A stretch of DNA of 64,000 bases from Dyella_B sp035690825 (GTDB lineage Bacteria > Pseudomonadota > Gammaproteobacteria > Xanthomonadales > Rhodanobacteraceae): the NCBI RefSeq assembly GCF_051954575.1, contig NZ_JBQCHP010000013.1:41529-105528 (forward strand), given 5' to 3'. Of the stretch, positions 54,382-63,672 are shown piece by piece. Under the pieces are notes generated by a model. It was given only the letters and a program-made list of their open reading frames with translations, did not search any database and was not told the DNA's origin. The number at the start of each line of letters is the position of its first letter. Position 1 is the stretch's first letter. Made by a program: the position numbers and the translations under genes.

Positions 54382-54694
54382 ATCCGCATGGCTTGATGGC
54401 TGCGCTGTGCGTCACGCGCCTTGATCGTGCCATTTTCATCATGGCTCGCGGGCTTGGGTCGATACATTTGGGTTCCCCCTCTGAACATCACGTGGCGTGC
54501 GTACAGCGCCCGGCCACTGTAATGACGTGAGGAAAAGGTGGACAGTGTAAGGATTTTATAATGGCGCCCAGCAAGGCTTGTCCGTAAGTTGACGCCCCCT
54601 GGTATTTGGTCCAACGTAGGTCGCATGGTATTCGAGCAACACCTCGTTTCCCGCATGATTTTCCCTCGCTCATCGCGACCGTGCGCGCCTGCCA
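54382..54694. other. Intergenic region upstream of kdpD-like gene
   Basis: A 313-base gap between divergent genes, expected to hold the promoters of the kinase operon and of the small minus-strand gene. I see no conserved operator or additional gene in it. Confidence 0.5.
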
Positions 54695-56212
54695 ATGGCT
54701 AGGGAAGCCACGCCATGGCTGGACGTGGTGGCGCCTCCCAGGCCGGGTATCCGCGATTTTGTCGCGGCCTTCTTGACGGTGCTCGTGCCGACCGTGATCG
54801 CCTTGATCTGGGTGGAACGGCTGGAAGCGCGCAATCTGTCGCTACTGTTCCTGATCGCCATTCTTTATGTGGGCGTGCGGCACGGCATGTGGCCCGCGCT
54901 GTTCGCCGCGCTGCTGGCCTTCCTTTCCTATAATTTTTTCCTTGTCACGCCGCGTTTCGCGCTGCATATCGCGCCGGCGGACGTGCTCGCATTCACCACC
55001 TTTCTGATTGGCGCCTTGCTGGTCGGCGGGCTTGCCGGGCGCCTGAGCGATCGCGCGCGAGAGGCAAAACTCGGCTTGCGCAGCATCACGTCGTTGTTCG
55101 AGGCGAGTCGCGACTTGTCGGGCGCGATCGATCCCGCGGCGGTGGCGCAGCGTCTGTTATCGCATCTGGAGAGCGCCGGATGCCGGGCCTCGATATGGAT
55201 CGCCAACGCAGGCCAGTTGCTGGAATGCGCCCGCTCGCCCGATCTTCCTGCCAACTGCATCGTGCAGGGCGACGTGAACTTCCTGGGCACCGACTGGGCC
55301 GATGACGTCGGCGCCACACGCAAACGGCTGCGCTTGCAAACCGGCGATCGCGTGCTCGGCGGCGTCGTCATCTGGCCGTTGCCCGATGAGGCGGTGGTGC
55401 GGCCTGGCCAGCACTGGATCCAGACCTTGCTCGAACTGGGCGCTGTGGCGATCGATCGAGCCAGGCTGATGGCGGAGATTACCGATACGCGCGTCGTTGC
55501 GGAAAAGGAAGGTTTGCGCACGGCGCTGCTTTCGTCGCTTTCGCATGACCTGCGAACGCCGATCGCCACCATTCTGGCGTCGGCCAGCTCGCTGCAGGAA
55601 CACGACGAAAGTTTCGATGCGGCCACACGCCTGGATCTGCTCAGCACGATCCAGGATCAGTCCGAACGGTTGAATCGCTACGTGCTCAATCTGCTTGAGA
55701 TGACTCGCCTGGAGTCGGGCGCCCTGCAATTGAACTGCGCGCTGATCGATCCGGGCGAGGCGATGGCCTCGTCGTTGAGGCATCTCGAACGCCAGCTCGG
55801 CGAGCATCGCCTGGCGCGCGCTTTCGATAGTGCAGGCCAGCGTATTTACGTCGACCCGGTGCTGATCGAGCAAGCCTTGGTGAATGTGATCGAGAATGCC
55901 ATCGAGCATGCGCCATCCGATTCGCTGATCACCGTGAACGTCGGCACCAACGGCGAGCACGTCGTCCTCAGCATCGAAGACGAAGGGCCTGGCATACCCG
56001 CGGGTGACATCGACCGCGTATTCGACAAGTTCTTCAGCGGGCGCAGCGATCGGCGCCGTGCATCCGGCGTAGGGCTCGGCCTGTCGGTGACGCGCGGGTT
56101 GATCGAATCGTTCGGAGGCACCGTCCAGGCGGTGAGCCCGATCGCCGACGAGCACGGTACGCGGATCGACATTCGTCTGCCGGCCCATCCTGCGCTGGAG
56201 ACCACGGAATGA
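54695..56212 (+). CDS. Truncated KdpD-like sensor histidine kinase
   Basis: A 505-residue kinase matching the C-terminal half of KdpD. It has a four-helix DUF4118 membrane region (about residues 20-120), a GAF-like domain (about 135-265), a HisKA domain with His284 in LSSLSHDLRTPIATI, and an HATPase domain with VIENAIEHAP, DEGPGIP and GVGLGLSV. The roughly 400-residue N-terminal KdpD and universal-stress domains of full KdpD are absent. It overlaps kdpE by four bases. No kdpFABC genes are in the window. Confidence 0.9.
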   Translation: MAREATPWLDVVAPPRPGIRDFVAAFLTVLVPTVIALIWVERLEARNLSLLFLIAILYVGVRHGMWPALFAALLAFLSYNFFLVTPRFALHIAPADVLAFTTFLIGALLVGGLAGRLSDRAREAKLGLRSITSLFEASRDLSGAIDPAAVAQRLLSHLESAGCRASIWIANAGQLLECARSPDLPANCIVQGDVNFLGTDWADDVGATRKRLRLQTGDRVLGGVVIWPLPDEAVVRPGQHWIQTLLELGAVAIDRARLMAEITDTRVVAEKEGLRTALLSSLSHDLRTPIATILASASSLQEHDESFDAATRLDLLSTIQDQSERLNRYVLNLLEMTRLESGALQLNCALIDPGEAMASSLRHLERQLGEHRLARAFDSAGQRIYVDPVLIEQALVNVIENAIEHAPSDSLITVNVGTNGEHVVLSIEDEGPGIPAGDIDRVFDKFFSGRSDRRRASGVGLGLSVTRGLIESFGGTVQAVSPIADEHGTRIDIRLPAHPALETTE

Positions 56213-56898
56213 TCGACGCCGCACCCAGCATCCTGGTGGTCGACGACGAGCCGTCGATCCAGCGCGTACTTAGGCCGTCGCTGGCAGCCGCGGGCTATCA
56301 GGTGTCGCTGGCTGGTACCGGCACGGATGCACTGAGCCAGGTCGCGCACGCCATTCCTGATGTGATCTTGCTCGACCTCGGCTTGCCCGACATGGATGGC
56401 AAGGACGTGATTGCCTCTCTGCGGAGTTGGACCGTCGCGCCGATCATCGTGCTGTCCGCACGTCACGACGAGACCGAGCGCATCGCCGCACTCGACATGG
56501 GCGCGGACGACTACGTCATCAAGCCGTTCCAGATGGGTGAGCTGCAAGCGCGCGTTCGCGCCGCCTTGCGCTACCGCCAACGCAGGCAGGCGGGACAAAC
56601 CACCTTCTCGGTTGGCGGCCTGCATATCGACTACGTCCAGCGCAGCGTTGCCGTGTCAGGTCAACCCGTCAAACTCACGCGCAAGGAATACGATCTCTTG
56701 CGCACGCTTGCACAGCATGCGGGGCAGGTGGTGACGCACAAACAATTGCTCGCGGCCGGCTGGGGCGCGACCGTCACGGATACCCAATTCGTGCGCGTCT
56801 ATATCGGCCAGCTGCGGCAGAAGATCGAACAAGATCCCAGCACGCCGCGCCTGATTCTTACGGAGTCCGGTATCGGTTATCGGTTGATCGGCGATTGA
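56209..56898 (+). CDS. kdpE: KdpE-like OmpR family response regulator
   Basis: A 229-residue regulator. The receiver domain has Asp56 in VILLDLGLPDMDG, with IIVLSARHDETERIAALDMGADDY (shown here in one motif region) and KPF. The C-terminal winged helix reads LTRKEYDLLRTLAQHAG and FVRVYIGQLRQKIE. Similarity to E. coli KdpE is evident along its whole length. The cognate kinase is the overlapping upstream gene. Targets are unknown because the potassium-transport genes are not nearby. Confidence 0.9.
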   Translation: MIDAAPSILVVDDEPSIQRVLRPSLAAAGYQVSLAGTGTDALSQVAHAIPDVILLDLGLPDMDGKDVIASLRSWTVAPIIVLSARHDETERIAALDMGADDYVIKPFQMGELQARVRAALRYRQRRQAGQTTFSVGGLHIDYVQRSVAVSGQPVKLTRKEYDLLRTLAQHAGQVVTHKQLLAAGWGATVTDTQFVRVYIGQLRQKIEQDPSTPRLILTESGIGYRLIGD

Positions 56899-56998
56899 TA
56901 TGGCGCGAGTTGATCAATGACAACCACATCACGCTCGCTGCCGATGAGAGGTGGCTTTCGAAGTGCGGTGAAGCGTATGAGAAGCGGGGGGATATGAC

Positions 56999-57214
56999 AT
57001 GGCGCGATTCAACGCGACGATCGGCCAGCTTCATTTGGAAGTGGCCTATTCCGAGGTCGAGCATTGGATCTCCTGGAATTGCCTGGTCCACCGCGCTGAT
57101 CGGCTGGTGGGCTCGCTGGGTGGCACCGCTACCGTCGCTGCGCAACAGGGCATTCAAGAGGCCGTGGAAGATGCCGTCGGCACCGCCATCCGAGCCAAGT
57201 TTCCCTTGGGTTGA
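56999..57214 (+). CDS. Small hypothetical protein
   Basis: A 71-residue frame, MARFNATIGQLHLEVAYSEV..., with a strong ribosome site (GGGGGGA about seven bases upstream of the ATG). It is amphipathic with no membrane helix. A competing frame from 56895 gives a Trp/Ser/Arg-rich product typical of a shadow frame, so this frame is preferred. No family is recognised. Confidence 0.5.
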   Translation: MARFNATIGQLHLEVAYSEVEHWISWNCLVHRADRLVGSLGGTATVAAQQGIQEAVEDAVGTAIRAKFPLG

Positions 57215-57252
57215 GCCACGCTGGATGGAACAGGCCTGCAGGGACATTTATC

Positions 57253-58011
57253 ATGGCTGACAAAACGCTCTATCTCCCATTGAACACGCTCAAGCCGCTG
57301 GCGCCGGGCATCTGGACGGTGGATGGACCGTCGGTGAGTCTGGACGCCCCGTTCGGTCTGGGTGTGCGCTTTCCTACTCGCATGACCGTGGTCCAGCTTT
57401 CCAATGGTGGCCTGTGGTGCCATTCGCCCACAGCGCCGGAGGCCGGCCTGTTTGCAGCGCTCGATCAACTCGGCCCCGTCGAGCACCTGGTGTCACCCAA
57501 CAAGCTGCACTACACGCATATCGCCGCATGGAAACGGCGATACCCGCATGCCGTAGCGTGGGCTTCCCCAGGCGTCCGCGAACGGGCCGCAAAGCAAGGT
57601 GCCGAGATCGCTTTCGATGCCGACCTGCATGACGATCCTCCTACTGCCTGGGCAGAGGATCTGGATCAACTACGCTTTCGCGGTAGCTCGGTGATGGAAG
57701 AGTTTGTGTTCTTCCATTGCGCCAGCCGTACCTTGATCCTGGCCGACCTGATCGAAAACTTCGAAGTCGCCAAACTGCCCATGCTCCTGCGTTGGATAGG
57801 GCGACTCGGTGGGGTGCTGGATCCAGACGGCAAGACCCCGCTGGATTGGCGCGTAACGTTTTACCGGGCCGATGCGCGTTTTTGCCTGGCCCGTATGCTG
57901 GCGTGGCGTCCGCAACAAATCGTTTTGGCCCATGGGCGCTGCTACTCGCAGAACGCCGAGGCGGAATTGCGCAGAGCCTTCCGCTGGCTCAACTGGGGAA
58001 GGGTTTTCTGA
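57253..58011 (+). CDS. DUF4336 domain protein, metallo-beta-lactamase-like
   Basis: A 252-residue protein of the DUF4336 family. Diagnostic segments are PLAPGIWTVDGPSVS, FPTRMTVVQLSNGGLWCHSP, HLVSPNKLHYTHIAAWK and FFHCASRTLILADLIEN. The fold resembles metallo-beta-lactamases, but the HxHxDH motif is incomplete (HYTHIAAWK). The function is unknown. The ATG at 57253 has AGGGA upstream; a frame from 57211 is longer but unsupported. Confidence 0.85.
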   Translation: MADKTLYLPLNTLKPLAPGIWTVDGPSVSLDAPFGLGVRFPTRMTVVQLSNGGLWCHSPTAPEAGLFAALDQLGPVEHLVSPNKLHYTHIAAWKRRYPHAVAWASPGVRERAAKQGAEIAFDADLHDDPPTAWAEDLDQLRFRGSSVMEEFVFFHCASRTLILADLIENFEVAKLPMLLRWIGRLGGVLDPDGKTPLDWRVTFYRADARFCLARMLAWRPQQIVLAHGRCYSQNAEAELRRAFRWLNWGRVF

Positions 58012-58215
58012 AGTTTTGTGACACCTGGGATTGTTTGTGTGCTCGCCTGATCAGGCGCCCAGCGCGCGACGAAGATTGCTGCGTTTTGTCTCGACACATT
58101 GCACGCAGCGGAAGAGTGGCCAACCTTGCGCTAAAGTCGACCGCAGAGGTCGAAGAGGCGCCCGGGCGCTACGACCCATGCTCACAGCCTGCTTCTTGGC
58201 TACAAGACTTCTTCA

Positions 58216-58539
58216 ATGCCACGTCACCACCATCACGTCTATGTCATCGAGCTCTCACGGCAAGTGCTGGCCGAAGCGCGCTTCGTGAAAGCAAATCCTC
58301 ATTACCTCGGCAACAAGCCTTGCGTTTATGTAGGCATGACAGGGCAGTCACCGGACGTGCGCTTTGACAAACACAAGGCGGGACTGAAAGCGAATCGATT
58401 TGTGCGGGAGTATGGACTGCGTCTGATGCCGGAGCTCTACGAGTGCTTCAACCCGATGCCATACGAGGCGGCACGGGAGATGGAAGTGGAACTGGCGATC
58501 GGATTGCGCGAGGACGGGTATGCGGTGTGGCAGGCGTAA
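58216..58539 (+). CDS. GIY-YIG-like small protein
   Basis: A 107-residue protein. HVYVIELSRQVL and, 25 residues later, CVYVGMTGQSPDVRFDKHKAG follow the GIY-YIG pattern (VYVI...VYVGMT plus arginine), with a late glutamate region EAAREMEVELAI. It may be a nuclease-like or RNA-binding protein. The sequence between the two motifs is longer than in classical GIY-YIG nucleases. It ends four bases before the convergent deacetylase gene. Confidence 0.7.
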   Translation: MPRHHHHVYVIELSRQVLAEARFVKANPHYLGNKPCVYVGMTGQSPDVRFDKHKAGLKANRFVREYGLRLMPELYECFNPMPYEAAREMEVELAIGLREDGYAVWQA

Positions 58540-58543
58540 ATCG

Positions 58544-59638
58544 TCACCGTTGCATGGCGTTTGGCGAGATGGTCAATGATCCGGGATCGAGCGCGACTTC
58601 GTAATAGCCGCCGCCGTTCCACGACAGAACCCGGCCTCCCTGTTTCAGCGTGCCCCCGGTCACCGTCACGCGCACATATTTTCCCGTCGGAAAATGGGCG
58701 GGCAATGTCCACTTGACGATGGTATCGGTGCCCGATTGTGTGCTCGTGGCGTTCGCCAGGGCTTTTTGCCCGGCCCAATAGGCGCCGATGTTCACCATGC
58801 TATCGATCCAGACATCACCCAATGATTTAGCGTGATGGATGCTCGCGACCACTTCCGAGGCCTTTACGCCGCGGTCATCAAGCAAGTGCATCAGGAATAT
58901 CTGCCATGTACCGGCCGCTCGCGCTGCGTCGATTTGCGCGTCGATCATGCCGGCGCTCGCCCCGTCCGGCACACCATAGATCGGCAGATTGTAGGGATCG
59001 GCGTTGTCGTTTGGCGCAATCCTTCCCGGCCATACCCCGCGATTGAGGAAGAAACGCGTCTTGGCGAGGTTGTCCCATCCGGTGTCCCCATATGGCGAAG
59101 CCGTGGTCCAGACGTCGCTCACGCCAAAGGCCGTCTTGATGTAAGCGGTGCACAGGTCGTACTCGGCTTCCAGGCTGCCAGCGTAAGTCCCCACGCAACT
59201 TTTGCCATTAGCAAAGCAGTGATGGGCGGTGTGATTGGCCAGTTCGTTTCCGTCCCGCGCCGCCTGGGTCCACGTGCTGACGGGGCTGGCGTTCAAGTTG
59301 ACGAAGAAGGTGACGCGCACGCCAGTCGCATGAAGCTGCTGGTAGTAGGGCGCCTGCGTGCCGTCGTCAAAGGTATAACTCACGGCGGATTTGAGTCCTG
59401 CCCAATCGAGAACCCGCAGACCTCCTGCGGCCCCCGAAGGTTTCGGCAGGCCGCTGGTAGGCAGGGCCGGTAATCCGCTGTTCGAACTTGCGTCGTCACC
59501 CGCCTTGTATGCTGCCGTTGCAGGTCGGGCAGGGGGATTTGCATAACCTGTGTTTCCCCACGCGACGAATGCAACGGCTATGGACACAAGCGTCACGGCC
59601 GAGGGACGCCTTAAGCCGAATGAAAGCGTGTACTTCAT
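58544..59638 (-). CDS. Secreted polysaccharide deacetylase-like protein (CE4)
   Basis: A 364-residue protein with a signal peptide (ending near GNTGYA) and a low-complexity Ser/Gly/Pro segment. A NodB-like domain follows: AVSYTFDDGTQAPYY, VRVTFFVNL, ELANHTAHHCF (metal histidines) and IFLMHLLDDRG. The final about 90 residues form a beta-rich accessory domain (KYVRVTVTGGTLKQGGRVLSW split in motif). It resembles secreted acetylxylan or chitin deacetylases. It is followed by a secreted cellulase gene on the same strand. Confidence 0.85.
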   Translation of the reverse strand: MKYTLSFGLRRPSAVTLVSIAVAFVAWGNTGYANPPARPATAAYKAGDDASSNSGLPALPTSGLPKPSGAAGGLRVLDWAGLKSAVSYTFDDGTQAPYYQQLHATGVRVTFFVNLNASPVSTWTQAARDGNELANHTAHHCFANGKSCVGTYAGSLEAEYDLCTAYIKTAFGVSDVWTTASPYGDTGWDNLAKTRFFLNRGVWPGRIAPNDNADPYNLPIYGVPDGASAGMIDAQIDAARAAGTWQIFLMHLLDDRGVKASEVVASIHHAKSLGDVWIDSMVNIGAYWAGQKALANATSTQSGTDTIVKWTLPAHFPTGKYVRVTVTGGTLKQGGRVLSWNGGGYYEVALDPGSLTISPNAMQR

Positions 59639-59705
59639 AAAAACGATTCCCCTTCAACGACCGCAAAACTTTCGACGCTTTCTACCAGCATCAGCTTTTC
59701 TGAAA

Positions 59706-60917
59706 CTAGCCACCCGGAGGCGGCAGCGCGGCACCACCGGTCAAGGCGCGAGCGTCATCGGGACGGGTCAGCACGCCGGTGGAACGATTGAAAATCCCGA
59801 ATGCATTGTTGCCGCTGCCGTTGTCGGCATCGTCCCAGTACACCGGGCGAATGCTCAGGCTGTTGGCCTGGCCGACAACGTATTTGTCGAAATACGTCCG
59901 CGATGCGAGGTGCAAGTTGAGGTTGGTGCCCGTCAGCCCTGCGGTGCCGGTGCGGCGAATGGCGCCGAATTCACCCAGCAGCACAGGAATGCCTTTGCTG
60001 GTGAATTGGGAGCTCATCTTCTGCAGCTCCGACGTCACGTAGGATTCCTCGGTGGATGACGTCGCATTGCGCGTCGTCATCGTGGAGGAATGGTAACCCT
60101 TCCCCCAGAAATACCACATCGATCCCCAGCTCGCGTCGGCTGTCATCAGCGCATATTGATAAGGCGAGTAGTAGTGCACTTCCAATACCAGATGCTTTGC
60201 CGGATCGGAGGGCAGCGACGTCACCCAGCTGTTGGTGTCGTCGATATTGCTGCCGCCAGGCCCCTGCAGCACCAGCCAGCGCGTGCTGTTGTTGCCGCCG
60301 GTGGAACGAACGGCATTGATGAAGTTCTGGTAGTACTGCAACAACACCGAGGTCTGCGCCTGCGAGGTAACGTTCGGTTCGTTGGCGACGGCAAACAGCA
60401 GTTTGGAGTTGTAGCCTCTGAAGTTGTTCGCGATCTGCGTCCAGTAGGAAACCAGTTTCGCGTTGATGTTCGGGTCGTAGCTGTTGAAGTTCGAATCCTC
60501 GAACCAGCCGCCATCCCAATGGTCATTGATGATGACGGTGAGGTTGGCCGCCTGGGCCCATTTCACGACCTGGGTGACGGTCGCCATGTAGGACGCGTTG
60601 ATCACATGCGTATTCGGATCGGCGTTGTGGTCCCACGCGCAGGGAATGCGAATCGTGTTGAAGCCAGCGGCCGCGACGTTGTTGATCAGCGTCTGCGTGG
60701 GCATCACCGCACCCGACCAGGTGGCTTCCAGCGTATTGCCGAGGTTCCAGCCATAAGTGGGATTTGCCAGCTGCGACCTGCCGATCGTCGGGAGCAGCGA
60801 CAAGCCGGCCGCCAGGATCAGCGCGGGTAGGGCTCGAAACTTTGGCTTGCTTGCAAGCGCAGGACGGGGAGCGGGAAGAGTGCGATGCCGGGCAACGTTC
60901 GAATGGTGCAGATCCAT
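59706..60917 (-). CDS. Secreted glycoside hydrolase family 5 endoglucanase
   Basis: A 403-residue protein with an N-terminal targeting region (hydrophobic stretch LPALILAAGLSLLPTIG, about residues 29-45). The GH5 catalytic domain has GWNLGNTLEATW, IRIPCAW, the acid/base glutamate in AVANEPN, HYYSPYQY, and the nucleophile glutamate in LLGEFGAI. It hydrolyses beta-1,4-glucan. The ATG at 60917 has GAGAGGG upstream. It ends just before the deacetylase gene, so the two may be co-expressed for plant cell-wall breakdown. Confidence 0.92.
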   Translation of the reverse strand: MDLHHSNVARHRTLPAPRPALASKPKFRALPALILAAGLSLLPTIGRSQLANPTYGWNLGNTLEATWSGAVMPTQTLINNVAAAGFNTIRIPCAWDHNADPNTHVINASYMATVTQVVKWAQAANLTVIINDHWDGGWFEDSNFNSYDPNINAKLVSYWTQIANNFRGYNSKLLFAVANEPNVTSQAQTSVLLQYYQNFINAVRSTGGNNSTRWLVLQGPGGSNIDDTNSWVTSLPSDPAKHLVLEVHYYSPYQYALMTADASWGSMWYFWGKGYHSSTMTTRNATSSTEESYVTSELQKMSSQFTSKGIPVLLGEFGAIRRTGTAGLTGTNLNLHLASRTYFDKYVVGQANSLSIRPVYWDDADNGSGNNAFGIFNRSTGVLTRPDDARALTGGAALPPPGG

Positions 60918-61334
60918 ACGGAAAACCCTCTCGATTGAGCGAACTGGAGCGTTCGTGCGGCACTGAGGCACCACGTGCCGGCCAGCTGCCGATACTGGGA
61001 AGGCCCCAAGGCTGCGCGCAATTGCGAAATCGGCTGGGCTGCTTGATGTTTATTCATTTGCATTTGCCGCATTCGAGATGTGATTTACCTCAGCAACATG
61101 GTTGTTCGATATCGGTGATGACGGGTCGCCGCCAAGAGCGTGTTTGGATGACGGAATGTTCGACGATGTGTGTACGCAGTGCCGCTGGCTTCGAAGCGGA
61201 CGGGGCAAGCTGACTGCGCTCCGAACCGTGCACGTTTATGCATGTTTACATTCTTGTTTGTGCACGGTAGGCTATGCGCATGAATCGACCCTTCTCTCAG
61301 GGCATTGCGTCATTCAGCCCTATGGCGCTCAAGC
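60918..61334. other. Divergent intergenic region, cellulase and DeoR genes
   Basis: A 417-base gap between genes that point away from each other. It contains the inverted-repeat element at 61226-61267 and an AT-rich stretch before the DeoR start. No credible gene is seen. Confidence 0.5.
61226..61267. promoter_or_regulatory. Candidate DeoR operator
   Basis: CCGTGCAC and GTGCACGG form an 8-bp perfect inverted repeat 26 bases apart. The interval is AT-rich and contains repeated GTTTA/TGTTT half-sites. It lies 67 bases before the DeoR-family start, a usual position for autoregulation. Confidence 0.5.
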
Positions 61335-62111
61335 ATGAAGCCTGATCTCCCCCTTGCTCGGCGCGACCTCATCGCCGATCGGCTTGCCAGCGGCCAGGCG
61401 GTCGTGGCCAACGACTTGGCTATCGAATTCGATGTGTCGGAAGACGCCATCCGTAGGGATTTACGCGCGCTCGCGGCGGAAGGAAAGTGTCGACGTGTCT
61501 ATGGTGGAGCATTGCCGCTTTCGCCTGCTGACCGCCCGATGGCGGCGCGCATCGGCGAAGCGCGGAAACAGAAGGCCGCCCTGGGCCAACTGGCTGCGTC
61601 GACGATTGCGGCACACGAGCTGGTGTTTCTGGATAGCGGAAGTACCAATCTTTCCATGGTCGACTTTCTTCCGGAGGACTTCGATCTTACGGTCGCCACC
61701 AACTCCATCGACATCGCGGCGGCCGTCCTGCGCAGGCCCGATCTGAAACTGATCATGGTTGGGGGCAGCGTCGATCCTGTCGTGGGCGGCTCCATCGATG
61801 CGACGGCCATCTCCGCCGTATCGGACATGAGCATCAACCGGTGTTTCCTTGGAGCCTGCTCGGTATCGAACAAGGGAAGCGCCTATGCGCTGAACCCTTC
61901 GGACGCCGCGTTCAAGCGTGTATTGCTGGCAGCGAGCCAGCACACCACGGTGCTGGCCACCACGGACAAGTTCGTCGCCACCGCGCCGCATCGCGTGGCC
62001 AGCGTTGACGCCATCGACTGCTTTGTTGTCGATAGCGACCTGCCATCGACGACATGCAGAACACTGGCCAGGACGGGCACCAAAGTACTCAAGGCTAAAC
62101 GCCTTACCTGA
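61335..62111 (+). CDS. DeoR family transcriptional regulator
   Basis: A 258-residue regulator. The N-terminal winged helix is LARRDLIADRLASGQAVVANDLAIEFDVSEDAIRRDLR (recognition helix about residues 26-42), and CRRVYGGA is the DeoR signature. The C-terminal sugar-phosphate-binding-like domain has LVFLDSGSTNLSMV and LIMVGGSVDPVVGGSI. It probably responds to a phosphorylated sugar and controls the transporter gene 27 bases downstream. The ATG at 61335 was chosen as the family-typical start. Confidence 0.9.
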   Translation: MKPDLPLARRDLIADRLASGQAVVANDLAIEFDVSEDAIRRDLRALAAEGKCRRVYGGALPLSPADRPMAARIGEARKQKAALGQLAASTIAAHELVFLDSGSTNLSMVDFLPEDFDLTVATNSIDIAAAVLRRPDLKLIMVGGSVDPVVGGSIDATAISAVSDMSINRCFLGACSVSNKGSAYALNPSDAAFKRVLLAASQHTTVLATTDKFVATAPHRVASVDAIDCFVVDSDLPSTTCRTLARTGTKVLKAKRLT

Positions 62112-62138
62112 TCTTCTTCGCCACGGAGCAACACCATC

Positions 62139-63278
62139 ATGATTTCCGCCGACAGGCCGGAGACGCGGCTTGCTACGCGCCTGGCTTTCCTGGCCGCAGG
62201 TTTTGGTATCGCCAGCTGGGCGCCGCTGGTGCCTTTCGCCAAGCAGCGCCTGGGCGCCGACGATGGCCAGCTCGGTCTTCTTCTGTTGTGCCTTGGCGTG
62301 GGCTCGGTAATCGCGATGCCGCTGACGGGTGTGCTTAGTGCTCGCTTCGGCAGCAAGCCTGTCATCATCGTTGGCGGCCTCGGCCTGGCCTTGATCCTTC
62401 CGCTGCTCTCGCTCGCCAATTCGCCGTGGACATTGGGACTTGCGTTGCTAGCCTTCGGCGCAGCGCTGGGATCGCTGGATGTGGCGATGAATGTTCATGC
62501 GGTAGAGGTCGAGCGTGTCGCGAATCGTCCCTTGATGTCAGGCTTCCACGCACTGTTCAGCGTGGGAGGTTTCGCAGGAGCAACGCTGATGACGCTGCTG
62601 CTTTCATTGCATCTGAGCGCCTTCGCGAGCAGCTTGCTGTGTTCCGTATTGCTTGTGCTTGCCACCGTGACGGCGTGGCCTCGATTGCTTCGCGCGACAC
62701 ATGCCGAGGAAGGGCCGCTCTTTGTGATGCCGCGCGGGATGGTGCTGGTGCTGGCCGGCTTGGCGGCGATCACATTTCTTGCCGAAGGAGCGATTCTCGA
62801 TTGGAGCGCGCTCCTCATCACCGACAAGGCGTTGGCGAGCAAGGCACAAGGCGGTCTTGGCTATACGTTGTTTGCCTCGGCAATGACGGTTGGCCGCTTG
62901 AGCGGGGATGCGATCACAGCACGCATCGGCGATCGCGCCGCGCTGACCTGGGGCGGCATGCTCACCATTTTTGGATTCATGATGCTGCTGCTGATGCCGG
63001 TGCCCTTCATTGCCATGGCGGGCTTTCTGTTCATCGGTCTGGGCGCATCGAATGTTGTGCCCGTGCTGTTTCGGCAAGCCGGCGCGCAACGCGTGATGCC
63101 GGCCCCGCTTGCGGTCGCAGCCATCACCACCACCGGATACGCCGGCATTCTGCTGGGGCCTGCCGGGGTTGGCTTCGTTGCCAGGGGAATGGGGCTCCCA
63201 GTCGCCTTTGGCCTGCTGGCCATATTGCTGTGCGCCGTACCTGCGTGCGCGCGCCTGGCCACCCCTCGTTCCGCCTGA
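62139..63278 (+). CDS. MFS transporter, YbjJ-like
   Basis: A 379-residue protein with about 12 hydrophobic helices. It begins with a cytoplasmic stretch, then LAFLAAGFGIASWAPLVPFAKQRLG and GVLSARFGSKPVI, the MFS loop 2-3 motif. It resembles the YbjJ subgroup of MFS proteins. The substrate is unknown, but linkage to a DeoR regulator suggests a sugar or related compound. Confidence 0.88.
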   Translation: MISADRPETRLATRLAFLAAGFGIASWAPLVPFAKQRLGADDGQLGLLLLCLGVGSVIAMPLTGVLSARFGSKPVIIVGGLGLALILPLLSLANSPWTLGLALLAFGAALGSLDVAMNVHAVEVERVANRPLMSGFHALFSVGGFAGATLMTLLLSLHLSAFASSLLCSVLLVLATVTAWPRLLRATHAEEGPLFVMPRGMVLVLAGLAAITFLAEGAILDWSALLITDKALASKAQGGLGYTLFASAMTVGRLSGDAITARIGDRAALTWGGMLTIFGFMMLLLMPVPFIAMAGFLFIGLGASNVVPVLFRQAGAQRVMPAPLAVAAITTTGYAGILLGPAGVGFVARGMGLPVAFGLLAILLCAVPACARLATPRSA

Positions 63279-63288
63279 GGAGACGTTC

Positions 63289-63672
63289 ATGCACATTGCC
63301 CACACGGCGCTATGGACGCGCGATATGGAAGCCGCGGCGATTTTCTGGCGGGACTATTTCGGTGCTGAAGTAGGGGAGGCCTACTACAGCCAGCGTCGTC
63401 CCGGTTTCGTTTCGCGCTTTATCACGCTGGCCGGCGGCGGCGCCAAGATCGAATTGATGACGGGGCCATGGATCGAGACAGCACCGGCTGCAGACCATGT
63501 TGGCTGGGATCACATTGCCGTATCGCTCGGCAATGCCGAAGCGGTGGATCGCCTGGCCGAACGATGCCGGGCGGACGGCCTGCTACTTTCACCGCCGCGG
63601 ATGACCGGTGATGGTTTTTATGAGGCAGTGATCGCCATGCCCGACGGCATCCCTATCGAAGTGACCGCGTAA
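63289..63672 (+). CDS. VOC (glyoxalase/bleomycin-resistance) family protein
   Basis: A 127-residue protein of the vicinal-oxygen-chelate fold: MHIAHTALWTRDMEAAAIFW with a metal histidine, VGWDHIAVSLG with another, and a final glutamate in GIPIEVTA. It may be an isomerase or lyase acting with the upstream transporter. It is 10 bases after the transporter stop with a strong ribosome site (AGGAG). It is probably the last gene of the DeoR operon. Confidence 0.9.
   Translation: MHIAHTALWTRDMEAAAIFWRDYFGAEVGEAYYSQRRPGFVSRFITLAGGGAKIELMTGPWIETAPAADHVGWDHIAVSLGNAEAVDRLAERCRADGLLLSPPRMTGDGFYEAVIAMPDGIPIEVTA

Noticed and set aside
56895..57260. 121-codon frame overlapping the small gene at 56999
   Set aside because: It has a Trp/Ser/Arg-rich product and no ribosome site; the frame at 56999 has both a better composition and a strong site.
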